Shown in pieces: positions 7,256 through 15,143 of a stretch of 25,628 bases of DNA. The stretch is taken from positions 1-25,628 of the forward strand of contig CAKSFT010000013.1 of NCBI GenBank assembly GCA_934454145.1. The letters run 5' to 3'. Numbering within the stretch: the first letter of the stretch is position 1; each line of letters starts with the position of its first letter. This stretch comes from an uncultured Clostridia bacterium (GTDB lineage Bacteria > Bacillota > Clostridia > UBA1381). A program made the translations under genes and the position numbers. Below the pieces are notes generated by a model that was not told the origin of the DNA, searched no databases, and saw only the letters and a list, made by a program, of their open reading frames with translations.

Positions 7256-7696
7256 TTACTTGTTGTAGTGTATTCTGTCATCATGCACTTTTTTGAGAAG
7301 CATTTCCAGACGGCGCTCTGCATCTCCCAAAAGGTCGTCCACATACTGGTTGCAGTCGTTCTTTATTTCCATTGCCTGCGTTTGGGCAGTATTCACCAAA
7401 TTGTTTGCATATTCCTTTGCCTGCTTGGAAATTTCATTTTCCTCGACAAGCTGTCTTTGCTTTTCTTCTGCCGTCTTGACAAGGATATCCGCTTTGTTTT
7501 CTGCCTCGTTCAGGATTCTCTGTCTTTCTTCCTTCACCCATTTTGCTTCCTTGAGTTCGTCCGGATATGCAAGGCGCATTTCCTGAATATAATCCATCAA
7601 ATCGTCCTTGTCTATAAGAACCTTTCCGCTCAAAGGTACGGTCGGCGCCTTGTCCACCGTTTCTTCAATCATTTCAATTATTTCCATTATATCCAT
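7256..7696 (-). CDS. Coiled-coil protein of the coaD operon
   Basis: A 146-residue acidic, strongly helical protein. After a short N-terminal segment (VPLSGKVLIDKDDLMDYI), residues from about 50 to the end form a long charged coiled coil rich in Glu, Lys, Gln and Ala with no membrane segment. It resembles the DivIVA- or V-type ATPase subunit-H-like hypothetical proteins found after coaD in many Clostridia, where it is sometimes labelled 'ATPase' without a P-loop. None is visible here. The function is unknown; a scaffold or membrane-surface role is a guess. The ATG has a GGAGAG site, and a terminator follows the gene. Confidence 0.8.
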   Translation of the reverse strand: MDIMEIIEMIEETVDKAPTVPLSGKVLIDKDDLMDYIQEMRLAYPDELKEAKWVKEERQRILNEAENKADILVKTAEEKQRQLVEENEISKQAKEYANNLVNTAQTQAMEIKNDCNQYVDDLLGDAERRLEMLLKKVHDDRIHYNK

Positions 7697-7713
7697 TTTA
7701 AACTCTCCTCACT

Positions 7714-7730
7714 TAAATTTTATAATTACC
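7714..7730 (-). repeat. Decayed half-copy of the recG/obg palindrome
   Basis: On the minus strand GGTAATTATAAAATTTA matches the first arm and loop start of the 34-bp palindrome at 10968-11001 with a single change. It lies immediately upstream of the ribosome binding site of the coiled-coil gene, the same position the element takes before recG and obg. It could be chance in AT-rich spacer DNA. Confidence 0.45.
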
Positions 7731-7752
7731 CTGCGAAACATATATTTCGCAA

Positions 7753-8232
7753 TTACTTTCTGTATTTCATTCTGATTTTCTCCGCAATGTACTGCGGCAC
7801 AAGTCCGTCCAGCCGCCCCTGATATTTTGCAACGTCTTTGACCATGCTGGAGCTTATATATGAAAATTTTGTATTTGTCATCATAAACATTGTTTCATAC
7901 TCGGGGTTCAGCGCCTTATTCAAAAGCGCCATCTGAAACTCGTATTCAAAATCAGCAACGGTACGCAGTCCCTTGACAATAACCGTCGCCCCGTTTTGCT
8001 TTACAAAATCCACAAGCAATCCGTTAAACACATCACACGAAACATTATTCAAATCCTTTGTCACATGCTGTATCATGTCCAACCTTTCCTCCGCAGAAAA
8101 AAGCGGAGTTTTTTCCCCGTTGTTCAGCACGCCGACAATGACCTTGTCATAAACCTTCGCCGCCCTGGTTATTATATCAAGATGACCGTTTGTAACCGGG
8201 TCAAAGCTTCCCGGGTACACAGCAATCCTCAA
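7753..8232 (-). CDS. coaD: Phosphopantetheine adenylyltransferase
   Basis: CoaD transfers AMP from ATP to 4'-phosphopantetheine to give dephospho-CoA, the penultimate step of coenzyme A synthesis. The 159 residues match the family. The nucleotidyltransferase signature YPGSFDPVTNGH is at residues 6-17, and the C-terminal ISSSMVKDVA segment is the second ATP-binding motif. The start is a TTG at 8232. It overlaps the rsmD stop by 4 nt and is preceded 7 nt upstream by GAGGTG. An in-frame TGA three codons earlier leaves no other start. The rsmD-coaD order is widely conserved in Bacillota. Confidence 0.96.
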   Translation of the reverse strand: MRIAVYPGSFDPVTNGHLDIITRAAKVYDKVIVGVLNNGEKTPLFSAEERLDMIQHVTKDLNNVSCDVFNGLLVDFVKQNGATVIVKGLRTVADFEYEFQMALLNKALNPEYETMFMMTNTKFSYISSSMVKDVAKYQGRLDGLVPQYIAEKIRMKYRK

Positions 8233-8777
8233 ATCATATCACCTCTTTGGTATATCGTGACAAAAGTCCGTCCATATTTTCTTTGTTTTATAATCGAAAG
8301 TCCATCCATCTCTCCGTGCTCGTCCGTTCCGTCACTTTCCAGGACAATGATTCCACCCTCGTTCAGCAGACCTTTTTTGCATATACCAAGAACAACGGGC
8401 GCAATATACCCCTTGTTGTACGGAGGGTCAAGAAATATTATGTCAAACTTTTTATCCGTGCCGTCGATGTAGTTTTGCGCGGAATCGGTTATCATCTCAA
8501 CACATTCACAAAACCTCAGCCTCTGCATGTTTTCGGAAATAACCGCAACAGAACGCCTGTCCGAGTCAACACACACTGCCTTTTGTGCCCCCCGGCTCAG
8601 CGCCTCAAAACTCAAGGCGCCGCTTCCTGCAAACAAATCAAGCACAACAGCGCCGCGGACATATCCCTGGATAAGATTAAACACCGATTCCCTCACCCTG
8701 TCGGTCGTCGGACGTATATCCATACCCTCAAATTCCGCAAGCTTCATGCCTCTTTTTGTACCTGATATTATTCTCAA
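8229..8777 (-). CDS. rsmD: 16S rRNA (guanine966-N2)-methyltransferase
   Basis: RsmD methylates N2 of G966 in 16S rRNA in the small subunit, using S-adenosylmethionine. The 182-residue protein begins MRIISGTKRG, as in the family. The SAM-binding motif VLDLFAGSGALSFEALSRGA is near residue 45, and the catalytic DPPY motif is near 137. The start is TTG at 8777 with a very strong site (GGGAGGAG, 7 nt). A good promoter lies 30 nt upstream. It is coupled to coaD by a 4-nt overlap. Confidence 0.95.
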   Translation of the reverse strand: MRIISGTKRGMKLAEFEGMDIRPTTDRVRESVFNLIQGYVRGAVVLDLFAGSGALSFEALSRGAQKAVCVDSDRRSVAVISENMQRLRFCECVEMITDSAQNYIDGTDKKFDIIFLDPPYNKGYIAPVVLGICKKGLLNEGGIIVLESDGTDEHGEMDGLSIIKQRKYGRTFVTIYQRGDMI

Positions 8778-8807
8778 AATTATACTCCTCCCACGCTACA
8801 TGTATAT

Positions 8808-8836
8808 ATTTTAACTTAAAATCATCAAAAGGTCAA
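8808..8836 (-). promoter_or_regulatory. Promoter of rsmD-coaD-coiled-coil
   Basis: Minus-strand TTGACC (8831-8836) and TAAAAT (8808-8813) are separated by 17 nt. The start would be near 8801, giving a leader of about 24 nt before the rsmD TTG. The rest of the 141-nt gap to recG is AT-rich, with no clear terminator for recG. Confidence 0.75.
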
Positions 8837-8918
8837 CAGTAAATGCTAAATTTTTTTATTTTTTTTTACAAAATCATTAAATTCGTGTAAAAATCTCAAA
8901 TTTCTTAATAATAATTAT

Positions 8919-10937
8919 TCAATTCATTATGATATTTTCCGAAAACATTGCCGCAATCCGTTTTTTCAGCCCCGTGTTCTTCTTTAGTTCCGGGTCGGTT
9001 TTCAAAATTTCCCCTGCTGCCTGCTGTGCCGCCTTCAAAATATCCATGTCTTCAAAAAGATTTGCAATCTTCATGTCGGGCAACCCATGCTGGCGTGTCC
9101 CGAAAAAGTCCCCCGGCCCCCTCAGTTTCAAGTCCTGTTCCGAAATATAAAACCCGTCATTTGACATGCACATGGTTTCCATACGTTTTTTTGTCACATC
9201 ACTGTTGCCGTGGCAAAAAAGTATGCAGTACGCCTGTTTTGTACCTCTCCCCACTCTTCCTCTCAACTGGTGCAGCTGCGAAAGCCCAAAGCGTTCTGCA
9301 TTTTCAACAACCATCACGTTTGCCGAGGGCACGTTGACCCCGACTTCGATTACCGTTGTCGATACCAGTATTTTTATGTCCCCGGCGGCATAGCTTTTCA
9401 TAACCTCGTCCTTTTCCTTCACCTTCATTTTGCCGTGTACAAGCCCCACAGTGATGTCGGGAAAAGCCGCCGCCATGCGTTCTTTTATCTCGCATGCATT
9501 TTTCAGGTCAGCGCTTTCCGTTTCTTCAATAAGGGGACACACAACATAAGCCTGGCTGCCCGCGTCAATGTTTTTCTTCAAAAATGCGTATATTCGCTTG
9601 CGCATACTTTCTCCGACGGCATATGTCGCCACAGGCTTGCGCCCCGGCGGAAGCTCGTCAATCACAGAAATATCCAAATCCCCATACAGTATAAAGGCAA
9701 GAGTCCTCGGTATCGGCGTCGCCGTCATTATGAGCACATGCGGATTTTTACCCTTTTCGGCAAGCTCCGCCCTTTGCGCCACACCAAAGCGGTGCTGTTC
9801 GTCCGCGATTACCAGGCCGAGGTTTTTATATTCCACATCTTTCTGTATCAGTGCATGCGTCCCCACGACAATCCGGTACTCGCCCTGTTTCAGCTTTTCA
9901 TACAAATCCTTCTTCTTTTTGGTACTGCCTGTCAGCAGACAAACCTCAAAGCCCGTCCCCTCAAAAAAGGTCTTGAAAGTTTCATAGTGCTGTGATGCCA
10001 AAATCTCAGTCGGCGCCATGATGGCAGACTGATACCCGTTTTTCGCCGCCACATACATCGCGACGGCGGCAACAGCGGTTTTGCCCGAGCCGACATCTCC
10101 CTGTACAAGGCGGTTCATCGGGACATCTTTTGCCAAATCCGCACATATCTCCGACACAACACGTCCCTGCGCCCCGGTCAGACAAAACGGCAGTTTCTCA
10201 ATCATCTCGTTTCTGCACAAAACATCGGCAAACGGAGCGCGCTTTTCCCGGTCGGTTCTGCCCCTCTTCAAAAGAAGCGCCAGCTGCAGCGTAAAAAGCT
10301 CCTCAAAGACAAATCTGCGCCGCGCAATCCGATAATTTTCAAAGCTTTCGGGGAAATGAATATTTTTCATGGAAAAGTTGATTTCCGATATATTATACTT
10401 TTCTCTGACATCGTGCGGAAGATATTCTTTCATTTCTCCCGTCACATTCATGGCGGATTCCATCGCCGTCTGCACAATTTTCTGCGTAAGCTTTCCGCTC
10501 AAGGGATATATCGGCACAATCCTCCCTGTATACTTTTTCTTTTCCGGCTTTTCAAAAACAGGGTTCACAAGCTCGGTCTTTGCGCCCCTGTGCGACACCT
10601 TGCCGAAAAACATATATTTCTCTCCCGTGCGGAACTGATTTTTTACATATTTGTTGTTATACCATATGACAGTCATCGCGCCGCTTTCGTCGCCGATAAT
10701 CATTGCATATATCGTCATATTCCGCCTTATGCGTGTTTCTGTCACAGATGACATTACCTGTCCCTTTATACATACATTTTCGCCGGGCAGACATTCGCAA
10801 ATCAGCTTTGTTTCCTTCCTGTCCTCATATCCGCGCGGAAAAAAATACAGCAAATCCTCCGCCGTTTTTATTCCGCGTTTTTCAAACATCTTTGCGCGGC
10901 TCTCCCCCACTCCTGCCAGAGTTTTTATGTCCCTCAT
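8919..10937 (-). CDS. recG: ATP-dependent DNA helicase RecG
   Basis: RecG remodels stalled replication forks and Holliday junctions. The 672 residues fit the family (about 680). The N-terminal wedge/OB region covers about 1-200, with IGDESGAMTVIWYN in the OB fold. Helicase lobe 1 has Walker A GDVGSGKT (280-287) and the DEQH box ADEQHRFGVAQR (378-389). Lobe 2 has STTVIEVGVNVP and the QLRGRVGRG motif VI. The C-terminal LRGPGDFFGTRQHG segment is diagnostic for RecG. The ATG has an AGGGGTGA site. The gene follows fakA in the conserved asp23-fakA-recG order, but a terminator and a 34-bp palindrome lie between. Confidence 0.97.
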   Translation of the reverse strand: MRDIKTLAGVGESRAKMFEKRGIKTAEDLLYFFPRGYEDRKETKLICECLPGENVCIKGQVMSSVTETRIRRNMTIYAMIIGDESGAMTVIWYNNKYVKNQFRTGEKYMFFGKVSHRGAKTELVNPVFEKPEKKKYTGRIVPIYPLSGKLTQKIVQTAMESAMNVTGEMKEYLPHDVREKYNISEINFSMKNIHFPESFENYRIARRRFVFEELFTLQLALLLKRGRTDREKRAPFADVLCRNEMIEKLPFCLTGAQGRVVSEICADLAKDVPMNRLVQGDVGSGKTAVAAVAMYVAAKNGYQSAIMAPTEILASQHYETFKTFFEGTGFEVCLLTGSTKKKKDLYEKLKQGEYRIVVGTHALIQKDVEYKNLGLVIADEQHRFGVAQRAELAEKGKNPHVLIMTATPIPRTLAFILYGDLDISVIDELPPGRKPVATYAVGESMRKRIYAFLKKNIDAGSQAYVVCPLIEETESADLKNACEIKERMAAAFPDITVGLVHGKMKVKEKDEVMKSYAAGDIKILVSTTVIEVGVNVPSANVMVVENAERFGLSQLHQLRGRVGRGTKQAYCILFCHGNSDVTKKRMETMCMSNDGFYISEQDLKLRGPGDFFGTRQHGLPDMKIANLFEDMDILKAAQQAAGEILKTDPELKKNTGLKKRIAAMFSENIIMN

Positions 10938-10967
10938 TCGCTCACCCCTTTCATGTGTAAAATCTAT

Positions 10968-11001
10968 AGGTAATTGTAAAATTTACATTTTACAATTACC
11001 T
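10968..11001. repeat. 34-bp perfect palindrome, copy 1 (before recG)
   Basis: Two 15-nt arms, AGGTAATTGTAAAAT and its exact reverse complement, flank TTAC. The identical 34 bp recurs at 15488-15521 before obg. Here it ends 31 nt before the recG ATG. It has no T tail and so is not a terminator. It could be a protein-binding operator, an mRNA hairpin near the ribosome site, or a small palindromic repeat. Confidence 0.9.
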
Positions 11002-11014
11002 GTGTGTGCAATCT

Positions 11015-11055
11015 AAAAAAGGAGCTGTAAAAAATATATTTTTTCAGCTCCTTTT
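11015..11055 (-). terminator. Terminator after fakA (possibly bidirectional)
   Basis: An 11-bp stem AAAAGGAGCTG/CAGCTCCTTTT (11017-11027 with 11045-11055) with an AT-rich inner extension is followed on the minus strand by TTTTTTAG. It lies 60 nt past the fakA stop. recG then needs its own promoter or read-through. I saw no strong promoter in 10938-11014. Confidence 0.85.
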
Positions 11056-11115
11056 GAGGGGATAGAAAAATGCTTCAGAACGGTCTTTTTTATATCCCTC
11101 TTTTCAGTTTGGGAT

Positions 11116-12759
11116 TTATTCCACCGATATTATATAATAGTACAAGTTCTGACCGCCGTATTGCAGAGAAAATTCCACATCGGGATATTCCTCTTCAAAC
11201 TTTTCCAAAAGCGCTTGTGCCTCTTCCTGCCCAACCTCGTTTCCATAATAGAGCGTCACAAATTCGCTGTCATCGTCAACCATTTTGTGCACAAGCTCTG
11301 TACAGGTTTCGTCAACGGTTTTCGTCACTGTTTCAATCTTTCCCTCGGCAATACCCAGAATGTCCCCTTCAGATATTTCGTGTCCCTCAATTTCAGTGTC
11401 ACGTACCGCAAAGGTTATCTGTCCCGTTTTGACATTCTGCAATGCTTTTTTCATTTTTTCTTCATTCTGTGCGGCGTCTTTTTGTGCGTCAAAAGCCATC
11501 AGTGCCGTCACGCACTGGGGTATGCTTTTTGAAGGTATCACAACAATATTTTTCTCCGATATCTTTGCCGCCTGCTCTGCCGCCATGATTATATTTTTGT
11601 TGTTCGGGAAAACATATATCACGTCCGCAAATGCCTTTTCCGCCGAAGCCAATATGTCGTCGGTGCTGGGGTTCATTGTCTGTCCCCCTTCGACAATTAT
11701 GTCAACGCCCAGGTTTTTCAGGATTTCTCCCAGGCCGTCCCCCGCACACACGCCCACAAAAGCATATGGCTTTGATTCGCGCGGCGGCTCTTTCTCCGTT
11801 TCTTTCTCTTCCTTTTGCGGCTCTTGGTTTATCAGGCTTTTGTGCTGATGTTTCATGTTATCAATTTTTATGTTGATAAGCGAGCCCAAAAGCAACGCAT
11901 TTTCAATCACAAATCCGGGGTGGTTTGTGTGTATGTGCACCTTTACAATTTCGTCATCATCAATGACAAGCATGCAGTCGCCCTTGTTTTCAACTGTTTT
12001 TCTGAACAGCGGCACATTCACGCGCGGATTTTTCTTTTCCACAATAAACTCGGTGCAGTACATATACTTTATGGAAGATGTGTCCACTGTCTTTTGTGCC
12101 TGATGTTTCCCGGCGGAGCCGGCCTTCAGACTTCCTTTTATGACCTCGCCGTTTTTCAGTACATTCAAGGCGCCCTCCAGGAAGAATATCCAACCCTGGC
12201 CGCCGGCGTCAACCACGCCTGCATCTCTCAGCGCCGGCAGCATATCCGGTGTCCTTGACAGCATTTTGTTTCCCTTTTGCACTGCATATTCCAGCACTTC
12301 ACACACATCATCGGTGCTCTCTGCCTTCAGAACCGCGCACGACGCCGCCTCTTTTGCGACGGTGAGGATTGTTCCTTCAGTCGGGTTCATCACGGCTTTA
12401 TATGCCGCGTCCGAGCCCATCTTCAGCGCCAGCGAAAAATCTGCGACACTGCATGTTGTCTTTCCCTTTAGTCCTTTTGCAATGCCCCTGAAAAACTGCG
12501 AAAGTATAACGCCCGAATTTCCTCTTGCCCCCCTCAGGGTTGCAAAAGATATTTTATCTGCGACAGCCGTCACCGTCATGTCCTCCGACAATTCCAGCCC
12601 GTTCACCATGGCGGTGACAGTCATAGACATATTTGTGCCCGTGTCGCCGTCTGGAACAGGAAACACGTTCAGCTCGTCAACAGTTTCTTTATTGTTATAC
12701 AAATTATTTGCACCCGAAATCATCATGTCGGCAAATAATTTTCCGTCAATCTTGTTAAT
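11116..12759 (-). CDS. fakA: Fatty acid kinase catalytic subunit FakA (DAK2 protein, YloV-like)
   Basis: FakA phosphorylates fatty acids held by FakB, supplying acyl-phosphate for phospholipid synthesis. The N-terminal DAK2/DhaL nucleotide domain (about 1-210) carries the metal-binding motif NVFPVPDGDTGTNM, then ARGNSGVILSQ and DAGGQG. A middle domain and a C-terminal DegV-like region complete the family layout. The frame has an ATG at 12726, but that lacks a ribosome site and would delete the conserved first helix (KIDGKLFADM). A strong GGGAGGAG site lies 6 nt before an in-frame ATT at 12759, and no ATG, GTG or TTG occurs between that site and 12726. I therefore place the start at ATT 12759 (547 residues); 12726 is the conservative alternative. 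asp23 ends 33 nt upstream. Confidence 0.9.
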   Translation of the reverse strand: MNKIDGKLFADMMISGANNLYNNKETVDELNVFPVPDGDTGTNMSMTVTAMVNGLELSEDMTVTAVADKISFATLRGARGNSGVILSQFFRGIAKGLKGKTTCSVADFSLALKMGSDAAYKAVMNPTEGTILTVAKEAASCAVLKAESTDDVCEVLEYAVQKGNKMLSRTPDMLPALRDAGVVDAGGQGWIFFLEGALNVLKNGEVIKGSLKAGSAGKHQAQKTVDTSSIKYMYCTEFIVEKKNPRVNVPLFRKTVENKGDCMLVIDDDEIVKVHIHTNHPGFVIENALLLGSLINIKIDNMKHQHKSLINQEPQKEEKETEKEPPRESKPYAFVGVCAGDGLGEILKNLGVDIIVEGGQTMNPSTDDILASAEKAFADVIYVFPNNKNIIMAAEQAAKISEKNIVVIPSKSIPQCVTALMAFDAQKDAAQNEEKMKKALQNVKTGQITFAVRDTEIEGHEISEGDILGIAEGKIETVTKTVDETCTELVHKMVDDDSEFVTLYYGNEVGQEEAQALLEKFEEEYPDVEFSLQYGGQNLYYYIISVE

Positions 12760-12792
12760 CTTAATCTCCTCCCAACAAAAAGTCTTAACCAG

Positions 12793-13143
12793 TCAGATTC
12801 TCACCGACTCAACAATGACATCGACCTTGTTCACCTTAAGGCCCACGCTGTTTTCAATCGTATATTCCACATTGTGCACAATGCTTGAGCATATCGCCTT
12901 AATATTTACTCCGTATTCAACCATTATATGCATCTCGACAACTATACCGCCATCTGCGGCTGTTATTTTGATGCCCTTGGACATATTGTCGGGCTTGAGC
13001 AGATTTACGATTCCGTCTTTTCGGCTTTTCGCCGCCATGCCGACCACACCGTAGCATTTGCTTGCCACAGCCCCGGCAATGGAAGCAACAACATTGTTGT
13101 CAATAGACACTTGTCCGTATTCACTTTCAACCAAAATCGCCAT
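12793..13143 (-). CDS. Asp23/Gls24 family envelope protein (YloU-like)
   Basis: A 116-residue Asp23/Gls24 (DUF322) protein. The start MAILVESEYGQVSIDNNVVASIAG and the pattern VNKVDVIVESVRI at the end are typical of YloU-type members. Members are thought to act at the membrane or in envelope homeostasis. YloU is linked to fatty-acid kinase by its conserved position before fakA, as here (33 nt gap to the proposed fakA start). There is no signal peptide or membrane segment, so any membrane link needs a partner. The ATG has a GGAGATG site. It is the first gene of asp23-fakA-recG. Confidence 0.92.
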   Translation of the reverse strand: MAILVESEYGQVSIDNNVVASIAGAVASKCYGVVGMAAKSRKDGIVNLLKPDNMSKGIKITAADGGIVVEMHIMVEYGVNIKAICSSIVHNVEYTIENSVGLKVNKVDVIVESVRI

Positions 13144-13200
13144 GTCAAAAACATCTCCTTTTTTATTGCGTCCAAAACGCCATAGATTTCCATGATATAT

Positions 13201-13229
13201 ATTTTACTATATTTTACGCATTTAGTCCA
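13201..13229 (-). promoter_or_regulatory. Promoter candidate for asp23-fakA
   Basis: Minus-strand TGGACT (13224-13229, 4/6) and TAAAAT (13201-13206, 5/6) are spaced by 17 nt. It lies 58 nt before the asp23 ATG in the divergent spacer shared with the recombinase gene. I see no other good match on this strand. Confidence 0.5.
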
Positions 13230-13265
13230 TAGTTATTTTAAATAATTTTAAATTTGTTAATAAAT

Positions 13266-13294
13266 TTGCTTTTTTTCGGCATTTGTTATATAAT
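13266..13294 (+). promoter_or_regulatory. Promoter candidate for the recombinase operon
   Basis: TATAAT (13289-13294) is a perfect -10. TTGCTT (13266-13271) is a weak -35 at 17-nt spacing. The start would be about 13301, giving a 28-nt leader containing GGAGG before the recombinase ATG. Confidence 0.55.
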
Positions 13295-13328
13295 ACTGCT
13301 ATAGGTACTTACGGAGGATTTAAGAAAA

Positions 13329-14405
13329 ATGGCAAACAAAACACCGATAAACAGGAAATTTTCATATCTGCGCGAATATACACACGAAATGCCGCGGTTT
13401 GTGACAGAATATATAATCGAATATTATAACGGTGAAAGCATCAACACCCAAGTGGGGTACGCAATAGATATACGTGTATTCTTAAACTATCTCAGGCTTG
13501 CAGTTTTCCCAGAAAAAGAAAGTATAAAAGATTTTACGGTTTCCGACATAAACGCTCTTTGCGTCAGCGACCTCATCAGCTTCAAGAATTATCTGAAAGA
13601 ATATGAAGCGGACTCCGTTTCCCCGTCGGGCAAACCAATCAAGCGAATCTACCGCAATTCGGCATTCGGCATAAACCGCAAAATGTCCGCGGTGCGCGGC
13701 CTTTTTGTATATCTCTACAAAACAGAGCAGATTAACCAGAACATCACCGACAAGGTCGACTTTGCAAAGCTCCACCAAAAAATAAAAAAACCGCTCACAA
13801 CACAAGAAACCGTGGCACTTATTGATGTCATATACAACGGCGAAAAATACTACGAAGGACGTCTTCTTACGGAATATCAAAAACGAAAACTGCGTGACAT
13901 CGCCATATTCACCACCTATCTCGGCACGGGAATCCGTGTCAGCGAGCTTGTCAATCTCAAAATCAATGATATTGATTTTGAGACACAGTCCTTTATCGTG
14001 ACCAGAAAAGGCGGTGACCAACAGGAAATATTTATGCCGCCGCAAGTGGAAAACCAGATTTGCGAATATCTTGATTCTGTCAGCGAAACACGCCCCAAAG
14101 GCAACAGTCCGCTTTTTCTGAGCCGCACCGGCGGACAGATGACTGCCGCCGGCATTGAAAAGCTTTTGAAAAATTATTGCCTCACCGCCGGCATAACCCA
14201 CCCCGACAAAACCCGTCCGCATGCCCTGAGGCGCACCTTTGCTTGCCGCCTGCTTGAGGACGGCGTGGACATAAAAATGGTTGCGGAACTCATGGGGCAC
14301 AAAAACATTGAGGTCACGCACAGATATTATGCACAATACAGCCAAAAGGCACGCAAAGAAATAATGACAAACCTCAATGTATTTGACGAAGGAGAAATAA
14401 AATGA
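13329..14405 (+). CDS. Tyrosine recombinase, XerC/XerD-like
   Basis: A 358-residue tyrosine-type site-specific recombinase. An N-terminal SAM-like core-binding domain (about 20-140) precedes the catalytic domain. The full active site is visible: Arg203 (GTGIRVSEL), Lys227 (TRKGGD), His298-x-x-Arg301 (PHALRRTF), His324 (LMGHKN) and Tyr333 (THRYY). It probably cuts and rejoins DNA in chromosome dimer resolution or a related housekeeping role, since no phage or transposon genes or attachment repeats are near. It is longer than XerC/D (about 300), with an insert around 95-110 and another near 170-188. GGAGG lies 11 nt from the ATG, slightly far. The stop overlaps the next ATG (ATGA). Confidence 0.85.
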   Translation: MANKTPINRKFSYLREYTHEMPRFVTEYIIEYYNGESINTQVGYAIDIRVFLNYLRLAVFPEKESIKDFTVSDINALCVSDLISFKNYLKEYEADSVSPSGKPIKRIYRNSAFGINRKMSAVRGLFVYLYKTEQINQNITDKVDFAKLHQKIKKPLTTQETVALIDVIYNGEKYYEGRLLTEYQKRKLRDIAIFTTYLGTGIRVSELVNLKINDIDFETQSFIVTRKGGDQQEIFMPPQVENQICEYLDSVSETRPKGNSPLFLSRTGGQMTAAGIEKLLKNYCLTAGITHPDKTRPHALRRTFACRLLEDGVDIKMVAELMGHKNIEVTHRYYAQYSQKARKEIMTNLNVFDEGEIK

Positions 14406-15112
14406 AATATAAAATACTTTTGTTTGACGCGGACGAAACCCTTCTTGACTTTCGCAAAGCGGAGAAAAACGCCCTGCAAATCACATTTTCTGCCCACGGA
14501 ATAACACCCACCGAGGCATTGTGCCAAGCATTTTCCGAGGTCAACGCCGGGCTGTGGAAGCAGTTTGAAAAAAAGGAAATTGAAAAATCCGACATTATAA
14601 ACCGCCGTTTCCGCGACACACTCTCTCTTTTTGACATACCCTACAGCCCCGGGCAAGGGCTGGAAAAAGATTATCAGGCGGCGCTCTCCCTGGGGCACGA
14701 CCTGGTGGAAAATGCGGAATCGGTCTGCCGCACCCTTGCCGGGCACTTCCGTATGTACATCGTCACCAACGGGCTTTTGTCCACCCAGACCGCGCGGCTT
14801 TCGGACAGCGGACTGATGCGTTTTTTCAAAGACTTTTTCGTTTCGGAAAAAATCGGATTCCAAAAACCGTCGCCGCAATATTTTGACGCCGTCATAAAAG
14901 CGATAGGCTCTCCGCCCAAATCGGAAATCCTGATAATCGGCGACTCCTGCTCGTCCGACATAAACGGCGGCATTATGTCGGGGATTGACACCTGCTGGTT
15001 CAACCCCAAAAACCTCCCGATGACCGCGCTGTCACAGCCGACCTTTACAATCCGCAGCCTTTTTGAGCTGTATGAAATCCTCGGGGTCAATCCAACTCAA
15101 AATAATTCTTGA
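14402..15112 (+). CDS. YjjG/YfnB-type noncanonical nucleotidase (HAD)
   Basis: A 236-residue HAD-superfamily protein with the distinctive motif I LLFDADETLLDF (Asp9, Asp11), which marks the YjjG/YfnB clade. YIVTNG is motif II, GFQKPSPQYFDA carries the Lys, and IIGDSCSSDINGG is motif IV. YjjG dephosphorylates pyrimidine nucleoside monophosphates, including damaged ones, as a house-cleaning 5'-nucleotidase. The ATG overlaps the recombinase stop by 4 nt and has a GGAG site, so the two are coupled. The link to a recombinase is unusual and may be only positional. Its TGA stop overlaps the -35 box of the next promoter. Confidence 0.9.
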   Translation: MKYKILLFDADETLLDFRKAEKNALQITFSAHGITPTEALCQAFSEVNAGLWKQFEKKEIEKSDIINRRFRDTLSLFDIPYSPGQGLEKDYQAALSLGHDLVENAESVCRTLAGHFRMYIVTNGLLSTQTARLSDSGLMRFFKDFFVSEKIGFQKPSPQYFDAVIKAIGSPPKSEILIIGDSCSSDINGGIMSGIDTCWFNPKNLPMTALSQPTFTIRSLFELYEILGVNPTQNNS

Positions 15113-15137
15113 TATATCGGAAAATTTATGGTATAAT
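15109..15137 (+). promoter_or_regulatory. Strong promoter of a short transcript
   Basis: TTGATA (15109-15114) and TATAAT (15132-15137) are exactly 17 nt apart. The predicted start, about 15144, coincides with the first base of a 10-bp stem. The unit ends at the terminator 15213-15257, about 113 nt later. Confidence 0.75.
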
Positions 15138-15143
15138 TTATTT

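Noticed and set aside
8840..8900. Possible recG terminator (TTTTTACA/TGTAAAAA)
   Set aside because: The stem is AT-only with a long loop and is followed on the minus strand by A's rather than T's.
12140..13054. 304-codon open frame on the plus strand
   Set aside because: Antisense to fakA and asp23, crossing both genes and their spacer; Ser/Thr-rich shadow with no domain.
13482..14345. 287-codon open frame on the minus strand
   Set aside because: It lies antisense to the tyrosine recombinase, which has all catalytic residues and a ribosome site. The shadow frame has neither.
13329..14405. Integrated mobile element around the tyrosine recombinase
   Set aside because: No adjacent tRNA, direct repeats, excisionase, phage or transposon genes were found; neighbours are housekeeping genes.
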